Source of the DNA: Helcococcus ovis
GTDB taxonomy: Bacteria; Bacillota; Clostridia; Tissierellales; Peptoniphilaceae
Direction: 5' to 3'
Assembly: GCF_004524775.2 (NCBI RefSeq)
Contig: NZ_CP119081.1
Location: forward strand, 434,001-498,000
Length of the DNA: 64,000 nucleotides
A program made the translations under genes and the position numbers. This document shows, one piece after another, positions 19,869 to 28,646 of the stretch. The notes under the pieces are model-generated. The model was not told where the DNA came from. It saw nothing but the letters and a program-made list of their open reading frames with translations, and did no database searches. Position 1 is the first letter of the stretch; every line of letters starts with the position of its first letter.

Positions 19869-20777
19869 TTATAATTTAGATAATTCTAAAGAAAATACAT
19901 TCAACATTTTAATTACGTTTTTTAATGTTATATCATTAATATCCTTCATAGGATTAAATTCAACGAAGTCAATAGAACGCACCAATTTTGTTTGTATTAT
20001 TGATTTTATGAGTTTTTCAGATTGTTCTATATTCATTCCGTCTTTTTCGGGCGTACCGGTTCCGGGAACAAGTTTCTCGTCCAAAGAATCTATATCATAA
20101 CTTAGGTGTATATTTTTTGTATTTTTTTCTTTTAATTTTAGCAACAATTCTTCGATACAAGCTTCTATACCTTTTTCTTTAATATCATTCATATACCAAA
20201 CATTAACATTGTGTTTTTCTAAAATTCCATATTCTCCATCATCAACACTCCTTGCTCCTAATATATAAACATTATTGCCATTGATTTTTTTTCCATTAAA
20301 TAAAATGTTATTTAACTCTGTATTTCCTTCACCTAAAGAAATACTTAATGGCATTCCATGTATATTTGCAGATGGAGAGGTTTCTATTGTGTTTATATCC
20401 GTATGAGCATCAATCCAAATTACAGCTAAATCTTTATTATGAAATTTAGATGTTGCGGCAATGGATCCTATGCCTAAAGAATGATCTCCTCCTAAAACAA
20501 ATGGTAAAATACCTTCTTTCAATGTTTCATATAACTTATTTGCAAGATCTTTATTTGCGTCGAGTATACCTTTATAGTATTTTAATTTTTTACTTGTAGC
20601 AAATTTTTCCTGCTCACTATATTTATCTACATTAGTGTTAAATATTTTTTTAATTATATTACCTTTTTTTTCAAAAATATCAATTATATTATTTTGTATC
20701 ATTGTATCAGGACCAAGTTCAACTCCAGGTCTGTCAGAACCATAGAAAATTGGAACTTTTATAAAATTGATTTTCAT
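19869..20777 (-). CDS. rocF: Arginase-family ureohydrolase
   Basis: Predicted to hydrolyse arginine to ornithine and urea. Binuclear Mn2+ ligands are visible in GGDHSLGIGS, DAHTDIN and SYDIDSLDEK, and the GTGTPEKDG segment is typical of arginases. 302 residues, close to the usual 300. GGAGA lies upstream of the ATG on the minus strand. It is transcribed divergently from murE across a 26-base palindrome. No arginine transporter or deiminase gene is nearby. Agmatinase or formimidoylglutamase activity is less likely but not excluded. Confidence 0.87.
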   Translation of the reverse strand: MKINFIKVPIFYGSDRPGVELGPDTMIQNNIIDIFEKKGNIIKKIFNTNVDKYSEQEKFATSKKLKYYKGILDANKDLANKLYETLKEGILPFVLGGDHSLGIGSIAATSKFHNKDLAVIWIDAHTDINTIETSPSANIHGMPLSISLGEGNTELNNILFNGKKINGNNVYILGARSVDDGEYGILEKHNVNVWYMNDIKEKGIEACIEELLLKLKEKNTKNIHLSYDIDSLDEKLVPGTGTPEKDGMNIEQSEKLIKSIIQTKLVRSIDFVEFNPMKDINDITLKNVIKMLNVFSLELSKL

Positions 20778-20804
20778 ATTTTCTCCGTAAAATTTATTAT
20801 AATA

Positions 20805-20830
20805 TGTAGTATAATATATATTATACTACA
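20805..20830. promoter_or_regulatory. Perfect 26-base palindrome in the rocF-murE divergent region
   Basis: Half-site TGTAGTATAATAT is followed by its exact reverse complement. TATAAT occurs once on each strand (20810-20815, and 20820-20825 on the minus strand), so the palindrome can hold both divergent -10 boxes or be an operator. Good -35 boxes are not evident. Confidence 0.6.
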
Positions 20831-20852
20831 TAAAATTTTTTTAGGAGCAAAA

Positions 20853-22346
20853 ATGAAAAAATTAAATGATATTATCGAAATTTTAAAAAAATTTAGTTTA
20901 TTTATAGGTTCTAATATAGAAGATAGAGATATAGAAGAAATTACTTATGATTCCAGAAATGTTAAAAACAATACATTATTTTTTTGTAAAGGATTAAATT
21001 TTAAGGAAGAATATTTATTGTCATCAAAAGAAACCGGTGCTGTATGTTATGTTTCAGAGAAAAAATATGATGTTGATATGCCTTATATTTTAGTTAATGA
21101 TATAAGAATAGCAATGATGGAAATTTCTAGATTTTTTTATGATTATCCTGATAGAAAAATAAAAACTATCGGTGTTACCGGTACAAAAGGCAAATCTACT
21201 ACGGTAATGTATATTAAAAATATTTTAGATGAATATTTACGTAAAAATTCAAAAAAACCTGCCGGATTAATTTCATCAATTGATGTTTATGATGGTATAT
21301 CAAAAATTGGAGCATCTTTAACTACACCGGAAGCTATTGATTTATATAGATATATTAAAAATGCTGTTGATTCAGGGTTAGAATATATGATAATTGAAAC
21401 ATCATCACAAGCATTAAAATATTATAGGGCGAATAATTTAGATTATGACGTTACAGTTTTTTTAAATATTGGAGAGGATCATGTAAGTCCATTAGAACAT
21501 GATTCTTTTGAAGATTATTTTAGTTCAAAGTTGAAAATATTTACAAATAGCAAATTTTCCATTTATAATAAAGAAATGGATTATGTAGATAAAGTTGAAA
21601 AAATCATAAGAGAAAAAAATCTAGACTCAAGGACATTTTCAAAGAAAGAAAATTCAGATATAAACTTATTAGATTATGAGTTTAAAAATAATTATTTGGA
21701 ATTTAAAATTAAATACAAAAATAAAATTGAAAAATACGAAATTCACCAATTTGCGACTTATAATATAGAAAATGCAATGGCTGCAATTTTAGTTTCTAAA
21801 CATTTTGATGTTGATTATGATTCGATCTTTAATGGATTAAAAACAACAGAAGTGGATGGGAGAGAAAGTATATTTATATCAAATGATGAAAAATATGTAT
21901 TGTATGTTTCCTATGCACATAATGAATTGAGTTTCCAAAAAACTTATGATTTCATTAAAGAAAGATTTAAAAATTATAGTATAATTTCAATTTATGGTAT
22001 AAGTGGTAATGTTGCTGAAAATAGATTAAACGGATTAGTAAAGACATCAACTAAAGTTTCAGATTATATATATATTGTACCAGAGGATTCTGGATATACT
22101 TCTTATGATGATATTTCTAAAAAAATAATTAATAAGATAAGTCCGATTACAAGTAATTATATGAAAATGGATGATAGGGAAGAAGCTATTAGATATGCTT
22201 TTGAAAATTCCGGTGATAAAACAGTTATATTTATTGCAGGCAAAGGAAATGAAGATTTTCAAAAAATTAATGGAAAAAAAATAAAAATAAAAAGCGATTA
22301 TCAAGTAGCAAAGGAAATAATGAAAGATTATAATTTAAGAGATTAA
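20853..22346 (+). CDS. murE: UDP-N-acetylmuramyl-tripeptide synthetase, L-lysine-adding type
   Basis: Adds the third residue of the peptidoglycan stem peptide in the cytoplasm. 497 residues from the ATG at 20853, which follows TTAGGAG. The ATP loop is GVTGTKGKSTT. YDSRNVKNNTLFFCKGLNF and the NIGEDHVSPLEHDSFEDYF region resemble the streptococcal/staphylococcal Lys-adding branch. The DNPR motif of diaminopimelate-adding enzymes is absent. The carbamylated-lysine region and the VDGRESIF linker are present. The GDPD gene follows 9 bases later in one unit. Confidence 0.88.
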   Translation: MKKLNDIIEILKKFSLFIGSNIEDRDIEEITYDSRNVKNNTLFFCKGLNFKEEYLLSSKETGAVCYVSEKKYDVDMPYILVNDIRIAMMEISRFFYDYPDRKIKTIGVTGTKGKSTTVMYIKNILDEYLRKNSKKPAGLISSIDVYDGISKIGASLTTPEAIDLYRYIKNAVDSGLEYMIIETSSQALKYYRANNLDYDVTVFLNIGEDHVSPLEHDSFEDYFSSKLKIFTNSKFSIYNKEMDYVDKVEKIIREKNLDSRTFSKKENSDINLLDYEFKNNYLEFKIKYKNKIEKYEIHQFATYNIENAMAAILVSKHFDVDYDSIFNGLKTTEVDGRESIFISNDEKYVLYVSYAHNELSFQKTYDFIKERFKNYSIISIYGISGNVAENRLNGLVKTSTKVSDYIYIVPEDSGYTSYDDISKKIINKISPITSNYMKMDDREEAIRYAFENSGDKTVIFIAGKGNEDFQKINGKKIKIKSDYQVAKEIMKDYNLRD

Positions 22347-22355
22347 GAGTATATT

Positions 22356-24185
22356 ATGAAAAAAAATTTTATTAATAACATAAAAAAAATTAAATCAAAT
22401 AAAGAATTAATATGGGCATTTTTAAAATATCAAATTATAACTAAAATTTTTTTGATATTGGTAATTTTTCCAGTCTTAAAATATCTTTTAAGATTAGTAT
22501 TATTGTCAATGGGCAGAAGGTCATTAACAAGTGGAGATTTTGTTAGTGGTTTATTAAGTTTTAGAGGTACCGGTATTCTTATATGTACCTTACTTATTAT
22601 TTTCTTTTTAACAATTTTTGATATAAATACTTTTATAGTATCAAGTGCATTGTATAAAGAAAATAAATTTAATCCGGGCTTAAGAAATATGATTTTACTT
22701 GGAATTAAATCATTTAAAAATTTATTGAATATTTCAGGAGTTTTTATAGCTATTTATGTAGCTTTAGCTTTTTCCTTATTAGGATTTAGGATAATATACA
22801 CTCCTATTAAAAATTTTCAAATACCAAATTTTATTAAAGAATTTTTATTCTCCAATGATATATATTTTTTAGCATATTATATAATTGGTTTTATTATAAT
22901 AATTACTCTAATAATTTATATATTTACTTTTCATTTTTTAACTATAGAGGATATGTCTTTAGTTGATGCCATGAAGAGCTCTCGAAAATTAATATTAGAA
23001 AATAAAAAAGATTTTATTATAAGGTTTATCATACTTAAGATGTTAATGTGGTTTATAGTATATGTAGGATTTAACTTTTTAATTTTAACAATTATTAATT
23101 ATATTAATAGCTTAAATATTTCTATGTTTATATCAAGGGTATTTACCATATTTTTATCTTTTAGTTTATATCAATTTTTGACGTTAGTTATACTTATGAT
23201 AGCACCATATTTTATAAGTGAATTAACAAATCTTTATTATGATTATAGAAAAAATAATCTTGATAATGAAAAATTTATAAAATATTACTCTATAGAAAAA
23301 CAAAATGTAAAAAGCAAGATAGATTTTAAGAAATATGGAATTATTTTTGGTGTAGGGTTATTTGTATTTAATGTTTTATTTTCTATAATAAATTCTTATT
23401 TTTTTGATAATTTATATAGAGAATCTAGTGTGATAAATATTGTTGCACATAGAGCGGGTGGATTTTTAGAAGTTGAAAATAGTATAGAAGGGCTGAAAAA
23501 GGCAATAGAATTTAAGGCAGCTTATAGTGAAATAGATGTTCAAAGAACCAAAGATGGACATTATATTATTAATCATGATAATACATTAAATAGATTAACA
23601 GGGGTAGATTTAAAATCAAGCCAATTAAATTTAAAAGAAATCAAAAAATTAAATTTAAAAACAAGTTCGAATTCTTTTAAGAAGGGGCAAAAGATTGCTA
23701 CAATAGAAGAAATGTTGGATGTATCAAAGGGAAAAATTAAATTATTAATTGAGTTGAAGGGTGCTACTGCTGATAAAAAGATGGTTGATGATTTAGTAAA
23801 AATTGTTAAAGAAAGAGATATGATAAATGAAACTGTATTAATATCTTTAGACTATAATTTAATTAAATATATTGAAGAAAAATATCCTGAAATTTATAGC
23901 GGATATTTGTACTATTTTTCATTTGGTGATTTAAGTGATTTAAAATGTGATTATTTCTTAATGGAAGAAAATCAGGTGACAGAATCATCTTTAGAAAAAA
24001 TAAAATTGATGGGTAAAAAGGCTATGGTTTGGACTGTCAATAGTTATTATAATATGAAAAAGTTTACTAATATGAGTTTAGACGGTATTATAACAGATAG
24101 GGTCGAAGAATTAAAAAATCTTAAGGAAATCTTAAGTAAGAGAAGTGATTTTGAAATTATTTTAGATAATTTCTTATTTAATTAA
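22356..24185 (+). CDS. Membrane-anchored glycerophosphodiester phosphodiesterase
   Basis: Hydrolyses glycerophosphodiesters such as lipid or teichoic acid breakdown products outside the membrane. The first 340 residues hold six or more hydrophobic helices (GPDPase membrane domain). The C-terminal TIM-barrel GDPD domain starts near 360 with VAHRAGG and shows HDNTLNRLTG, the catalytic His pair, then LIELKG and WTVNS. The two-domain layout and 609 residues match YhdW/GlpQ-like Firmicute proteins. It is coupled to murE, suggesting a cell-envelope role. Confidence 0.88.
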   Translation: MKKNFINNIKKIKSNKELIWAFLKYQIITKIFLILVIFPVLKYLLRLVLLSMGRRSLTSGDFVSGLLSFRGTGILICTLLIIFFLTIFDINTFIVSSALYKENKFNPGLRNMILLGIKSFKNLLNISGVFIAIYVALAFSLLGFRIIYTPIKNFQIPNFIKEFLFSNDIYFLAYYIIGFIIIITLIIYIFTFHFLTIEDMSLVDAMKSSRKLILENKKDFIIRFIILKMLMWFIVYVGFNFLILTIINYINSLNISMFISRVFTIFLSFSLYQFLTLVILMIAPYFISELTNLYYDYRKNNLDNEKFIKYYSIEKQNVKSKIDFKKYGIIFGVGLFVFNVLFSIINSYFFDNLYRESSVINIVAHRAGGFLEVENSIEGLKKAIEFKAAYSEIDVQRTKDGHYIINHDNTLNRLTGVDLKSSQLNLKEIKKLNLKTSSNSFKKGQKIATIEEMLDVSKGKIKLLIELKGATADKKMVDDLVKIVKERDMINETVLISLDYNLIKYIEEKYPEIYSGYLYYFSFGDLSDLKCDYFLMEENQVTESSLEKIKLMGKKAMVWTVNSYYNMKKFTNMSLDGIITDRVEELKNLKEILSKRSDFEIILDNFLFN

Positions 24186-24194
24186 TAAAATATA

Positions 24195-24243
24195 AAAAAC
24201 TGTATTAATCTTTCACTAAAAAGTAATTGATAATACAGTTTTT
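24195..24243. terminator. Bidirectional terminator between the GDPD and DeoR-family genes
   Basis: AAAAACTGTATTA pairs with TAATACAGTTTTT (13 perfect pairs) around a 23-base loop, serving the convergent genes. Confidence 0.8.
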
Positions 24244-24248
24244 ACATT

Positions 24249-25025
24249 TTATTTTACAATCCCATTTTCATCTACTAAAATACATTCAATTCCAAAAAGT
24301 TTAAGAGATTCAATTATTTCTGGATCTGCATCAGAATTAGTAATTAAAATATCTACATCTCTTACATCTCCTGATACAAATGCACTTTTATGATTCAATT
24401 TAGAGCTGTCAACACATAATATAACTTTGTTAGCTCTTTCAATCATTGCTTTGTTGATTGCTACTTCATCAATATTAGCTGTTGTAATGCCTTCAGTAAT
24501 GTGAAATCCACTTGCTCCTAAAATTGCTTTATTTGCCTGAGTATTTATTATATTATTTAGTGCGAATTCTCCCGTTAAAGCAGATTTTGGTTTTTTTATT
24601 TCTCCGCCGGTTAAAATTATTTTTATTTTAGGTAATGTATGCATGGTTAAAACATTTCCATTATTAGTAATTACTGATACAAACTTTGAAGGTTCTATAT
24701 ATTTTATACTTTGTATACTTGTATATGCCGAATTTATAAAAATTATATCGTCATCATTTATTAGTGTCGCAGCTATTTTAGCAATTTGATTTTTTTTGTT
24801 TTCCGTTATAGATTTTCGTATTTCATTTGAACTTATAGCTGAAACATATCCATGGTATTTATATATTAAATTTTTATTATGTAGATACTCAATATCCCTT
24901 CTAATAGTTGGAAGGGAAACGTTTAATTTTTCTGCTAGATTAATATTTGTTGATTTTTTTAATTCATTTATTAATAGTAATAAATTTTTTCTTCTTTTAT
25001 TAATTATATCTTTGCTATGTTTCAT
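24249..25025 (-). CDS. DeoR-family transcriptional regulator, probable ascorbate operon regulator
   Basis: 258 residues. The N-terminal DeoR helix-turn-helix (NLAEKLNVSLPTIRRDIEYLHNKNLI) is followed by a phosphosugar-sensing DeoRC domain with FINSAYTS, LTGGE and ILGASG. E. coli UlaR is of this family and represses the ula genes. This gene faces away from the ula operon across 291 bases rich in matching repeats, so it is the likely regulator. GGAAAA precedes the ATG on the minus strand. The effector is probably ascorbate 6-phosphate, by analogy. Confidence 0.85.
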   Translation of the reverse strand: MKHSKDIINKRRKNLLLLINELKKSTNINLAEKLNVSLPTIRRDIEYLHNKNLIYKYHGYVSAISSNEIRKSITENKKNQIAKIAATLINDDDIIFINSAYTSIQSIKYIEPSKFVSVITNNGNVLTMHTLPKIKIILTGGEIKKPKSALTGEFALNNIINTQANKAILGASGFHITEGITTANIDEVAINKAMIERANKVILCVDSSKLNHKSAFVSGDVRDVDILITNSDADPEIIESLKLFGIECILVDENGIVK

Positions 25026-25145
25026 AATTTTCCTTTTAAATAATGTAATGAGGTTTAAATCTGTATTTTTATTAGATTATACTCTTTGAAAATATTTTAG
25101 TCAAATATTAAAAATAATTAATAATAAGGTTTTCGTATTTAATAT

Positions 25146-25218
25146 TTCAAAAGAACATAAAAAATAATCGAAACTTATTTATATTTTCTTTTTTATTCAA
25201 AAGAAAATAAAAAAGAAA
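25146..25218. promoter_or_regulatory. Repeated operator candidates upstream of ulaG
   Basis: TTCAAAAGAACATAAAAAAT (25146-25165) and TTCAAAAGAAAATAAAAAAG (25196-25215) match at 18 of 20 bases and lie exactly 50 bases apart, about five helical turns. The second overlaps a perfect 13-base inverted repeat (25185-25197 with 25206-25218, TTTCTTTTTTATT). The spacing suits cooperative binding or looping by the DeoR-family protein. No gene lies in 25026-25316. Confidence 0.55.
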
Positions 25219-25247
25219 AATTTTATGTTTTTATTTAAATAAAATAA

Positions 25248-25276
25248 TTGACTTAAAGAAAGAAATGTTTTACAAT
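25248..25276 (+). promoter_or_regulatory. ula operon promoter
   Basis: TTGACT at 25248-25253, a 17-base spacer and TACAAT at 25271-25276. The ulaG ATG is at 25317 with AGGAGGG upstream. Confidence 0.78.
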
Positions 25277-25316
25277 CCATTTGTAAAGGTAATCATAAAA
25301 TTATTAGGAGGGTATT

Positions 25317-26378
25317 ATGTCAAAAATTGATGAAATTACAAGGGAGTCATGGATACTAAAAACATTTCCTGAATGGGGTACATGGCTAAATGAAGAAATA
25401 GAAAACGAAATTGTTGCTGAAAATAAAGTTGCTATGTGGTGGCTTGGAAATATGGGATTATGGGTTAAATCTCATGGGGGAGCAAATTTGTGTGTGGACT
25501 TATGGGTTCAAACAGGAAAAAAGACTCAAAAAAATAAACTTATGAAAGAAAAACATCAACATCAAAGAGCAGTTGGATGTGTAGCACTTCAACCAAATTT
25601 AAGAACAACACCATGTGTTATTGATCCATTTGCAATTAAGGAATTAGATGCTATAATATCTACACATTCGCATAGTGATCATATTGATATAGATGTTGCA
25701 GCTGCAATAATGCAAAATACTAAAGATACGAAATTTATCGGACCTAAAAGCTGTACTGATATTTGGAGAAAGTGGGGTGTTCCTGAAGAAAGACTTGTTA
25801 CAGTGAAACCTGGTGATGAATTTGAAATAAAAGATACGAAACTTAAAGTATTTGATTCATTTGATAGAACTATGCTTTTAACTGTAGATGAAGATGTTGT
25901 ATTAAAAGATAATATGCCACCTGAAATGTCAGAATTAGCAGTTAATTATTTAATAGAAACAAGTGGCGGAAATATTTATCACGCAGGCGATTCACATCAT
26001 TCAAACTATTTTGTAAAACATGGTAATGAAAATAAAATTGATGTTGCAATAGTTGGATATGGCGAAAATCCTAGAGGAATGACTGATAAATTAACATCAT
26101 CTGATGTATTAAGGGTAGCGGAAGAATTAAAGACACAAGTTGTTATACCTGTTCATCATGATATTTGGTCAAATTTTTTAGGTGATCCAAAAGAAATAAT
26201 GATGTTGTGGAACTATAAGAAATATAGATTAAATTATAAATTTAAGCCATATATTTGGCAACCTGGTGGAAAATTCATTTTCCCTGATAATAAAGACGAT
26301 TTAGAGTATATGTATCGTAGAGGATTCGAAGATGCATTTACAATTGAACCTGATTTGCCATATAAAGCATTTTTATAA
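25317..26378 (+). CDS. ulaG: L-ascorbate-6-phosphate lactonase
   Basis: Opens the lactone ring of ascorbate 6-phosphate to 3-keto-L-gulonate 6-phosphate. It is a metallo-beta-lactamase fold protein: THSHSDHID gives the HxHxDH metal motif, with further ligands in [11 protein letters not shown] and PVHHDIW. 353 residues and the N-terminal [19 protein letters not shown] segment match E. coli UlaG closely. It is the first gene of the operon, where E. coli ulaG is a separate unit. Confidence 0.94.
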   Translation: MSKIDEITRESWILKTFPEWGTWLNEEIENEIVAENKVAMWWLGNMGLWVKSHGGANLCVDLWVQTGKKTQKNKLMKEKHQHQRAVGCVALQPNLRTTPCVIDPFAIKELDAIISTHSHSDHIDIDVAAAIMQNTKDTKFIGPKSCTDIWRKWGVPEERLVTVKPGDEFEIKDTKLKVFDSFDRTMLLTVDEDVVLKDNMPPEMSELAVNYLIETSGGNIYHAGDSHHSNYFVKHGNENKIDVAIVGYGENPRGMTDKLTSSDVLRVAEELKTQVVIPVHHDIWSNFLGDPKEIMMLWNYKKYRLNYKFKPYIWQPGGKFIFPDNKDDLEYMYRRGFEDAFTIEPDLPYKAFL

Positions 26379-26404
26379 AATAAATAATTAGGATGGAGGA
26401 AAAA

Positions 26405-27862
26405 ATGGAATATTTGGAAATGGTATGGAAATTTATAGTATTTAATATACTAACTAAACCTGCATATTTAATAGGTTTTATGGTTTTTTTGGGATATATT
26501 TTGCTAAAGAAACCTTGGTATGAAAGTTTAAGTGGGTTTATAAAAGCTACAGTAGGGTATTTTATATTAGCAGTAGGTTCTGGTGGACTTGTAAGGACTT
26601 TCAGACCAATTTTAGTTGGATTAAAGGAAAAATTTAATTTATCAGCTATGGTTATTGACCCATATTTTGGACAAAATGCTGTGCAATCAGCTATGACAAA
26701 ATTAGGAAGGTCTTTTTCTCAAGTTATGATACTTCTTCTAATTGCTTTTATATTTAATTTGATTTTAGTAAGATTACAAAAATTCACAAAATTAAGAGCA
26801 GTATTTACAACAGGGCACGTTCAAATGCAACAAGCGGCAACAGCTTTTTGGTTAATATTATATGCATTTCCGGGACTTGGAGATACACCAATGTTAATTA
26901 TAATGGCTATTTTACTTGGAACATATTGGGCTGTAGGATCAAACCTTACAATTAAACCTACACAAGAAGTTACTGATGGTGCAGGATTTGCACTAGCTCA
27001 TCAACAAATGTTTGGAGTATATTTGATGAGTAAGCTATCAGAATATATCGGGAAAAAATCAAAAAATTCTAAAAAATTAGAGGATATAGAATTACCAGGT
27101 TGGTTATCAATTTTTAATGATAATATGGTTTCAACGTCATTATTAATGACAGTATTTTTCGGAACTATATTATTAATTTTAGGACAAGACTATTTAATAG
27201 CTGCAAAATTCTTAAAACAAGGAGATTCATTTGCTTTTTATATACTAACGACTGCATTACAATTTGCAGTATATTTAGCAATATTGCAATTAGGTGTTAG
27301 AACATTTGTTACAGAACTTACGGTTTCATTCCAAGGTATCTCAAATAAATTGTTACCGGGTGCTGTACCGGGAATTGACTGTGCAGCAGTTTATGGTTTT
27401 GGATCTCCAAATGCAATAACAATAGGATTTTTATTTGGTGCATTAGGACAATTCTTAGCGATAATAACTTTAATTTTATTAAAGAGTCCTACAATTGTAA
27501 TAGCAGGATTTGTACCTGTATTCTTTGATAATGCAACTATTGGGGTTTTTGCGAATAACAAAGGTGGATTAAAGGCTGCTATTATAACACCATTTATAAG
27601 TGGTTTAATTCAAGTATTTGGTTCAGCATTTATAGCATCATTAGTTGGGTTATCATTACATGGTGGATATTTAGGAATGTTTGACTGGGCAACAGTATGG
27701 CCTGCATTTACAATTATAATGAAATATTTAGGATATGTGGGAGTTGGAATAATTACTATAGTTTTATTGATTATACCTCAGTTACAGTATAAAAAAGATA
27801 AAGAAAATTATTTCTTGATAACTTCTGATTATGAACAATACAAAAAAAATAAAAATAAATAG
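26405..27862 (+). CDS. ulaA: PTS ascorbate-specific EIIC permease
   Basis: Membrane channel of the ascorbate phosphotransferase system, which imports and phosphorylates ascorbate together with IIB and IIA. The ATG at 26405 is chosen because GGAGGA lies just before it; the ATG at 26393 overlaps that site. 485 residues with about 11 hydrophobic helices. GHVQMQQAATAFW, TDGAGFALAHQQ and VPGIDCAAVYGFGSPNA are family-typical. IIB follows after 9 bases. Confidence 0.93.
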   Translation: MEYLEMVWKFIVFNILTKPAYLIGFMVFLGYILLKKPWYESLSGFIKATVGYFILAVGSGGLVRTFRPILVGLKEKFNLSAMVIDPYFGQNAVQSAMTKLGRSFSQVMILLLIAFIFNLILVRLQKFTKLRAVFTTGHVQMQQAATAFWLILYAFPGLGDTPMLIIMAILLGTYWAVGSNLTIKPTQEVTDGAGFALAHQQMFGVYLMSKLSEYIGKKSKNSKKLEDIELPGWLSIFNDNMVSTSLLMTVFFGTILLILGQDYLIAAKFLKQGDSFAFYILTTALQFAVYLAILQLGVRTFVTELTVSFQGISNKLLPGAVPGIDCAAVYGFGSPNAITIGFLFGALGQFLAIITLILLKSPTIVIAGFVPVFFDNATIGVFANNKGGLKAAIITPFISGLIQVFGSAFIASLVGLSLHGGYLGMFDWATVWPAFTIIMKYLGYVGVGIITIVLLIIPQLQYKKDKENYFLITSDYEQYKKNKNK

Positions 27863-27871
27863 GAGATAAAA

Positions 27872-28159
27872 ATGAAAGTTTTAGTTTGTTGTGCTAATGG
27901 AGCAGGGACAAGTTTATTAATGGAAATGAAAGTTAAACAAGCATTTGCTGAATTAAATATAAAAGCTGATGTTTCTCATACATCATTATCAGAAGGTAAA
28001 AATTCATCAAGAAATTATGATGTAGTTGTATGTAGTTTAGCATTTGAAAAAAACTTTGATGAATCTAAAAATTTAGGAGTTAAAGTTATAGGGATTAAAA
28101 ATATTTTATCATTAGATGAAATTAAAACTAAGTTAGTTGAAGCAGGTATTGCAAATTAA
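27872..28159 (+). CDS. ulaB: PTS ascorbate-specific EIIB component
   Basis: Cytoplasmic phosphocarrier that receives phosphate from IIA and passes it to ascorbate. 95 residues. The phosphocysteine loop is VCCANGAGTS, with Cys7 aligned to the phosphorylated Cys of UlaB and the extra Cys6 beside it. AGGAGA precedes the ATG. Confidence 0.93.
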   Translation: MKVLVCCANGAGTSLLMEMKVKQAFAELNIKADVSHTSLSEGKNSSRNYDVVVCSLAFEKNFDESKNLGVKVIGIKNILSLDEIKTKLVEAGIAN

Positions 28160-28184
28160 TTTTAGATTCGGAAAGTAGGAAGTA

Positions 28185-28646
28185 ATGTACGATTTAAGAA
28201 ATTTAACAATTGATGATATAGAGCTTAATATTGACTCAAAGGATTGGATAGATTCAATAAGAAAAGCATCAGTTAAATTAATAGATAGAAAGATTATTGA
28301 AGAAAAGTATGTAGATGCGATGATAGATAGTGTACTAAAATTTGGACCTTATATAGTTATAGCTAAGAATGTTGCTTTAGCTCATGCAAGACCCGAAGAT
28401 GGTACTATTGAGACAAAATTGTATTTTACAACATTAAAAAATGATATTGAATTTGGTGAATTTGATAATGACCCGGTAAAACTATTGATAGTTTTATCTG
28501 CTAAAGATAGTGACAGTCATTTGGAGTTATTGTGTCAGTTAGGCACTATATTAGAAAATAGAGAAATAGTTGAAAAGCTTTTAGATGCTAAAACAAAAGA
28601 AGAGTTTCTAAATGTTATTTTGGAGGCTTTAGATGAAATTCAATAA
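28185..28646 (+). CDS. ulaC: PTS EIIA component, mannitol/fructose fold, ascorbate-type
   Basis: Cytoplasmic phosphocarrier of 153 residues. The phosphorylated His is His67 in NVALAHARPEDG, and the VLSAKDSDSHLELLCQLGTIL segment is family-typical. The start ATG follows GGAAG. Its 3' end overlaps the next gene by 14 bases. Confidence 0.91.
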   Translation: MYDLRNLTIDDIELNIDSKDWIDSIRKASVKLIDRKIIEEKYVDAMIDSVLKFGPYIVIAKNVALAHARPEDGTIETKLYFTTLKNDIEFGEFDNDPVKLLIVLSAKDSDSHLELLCQLGTILENREIVEKLLDAKTKEEFLNVILEALDEIQ

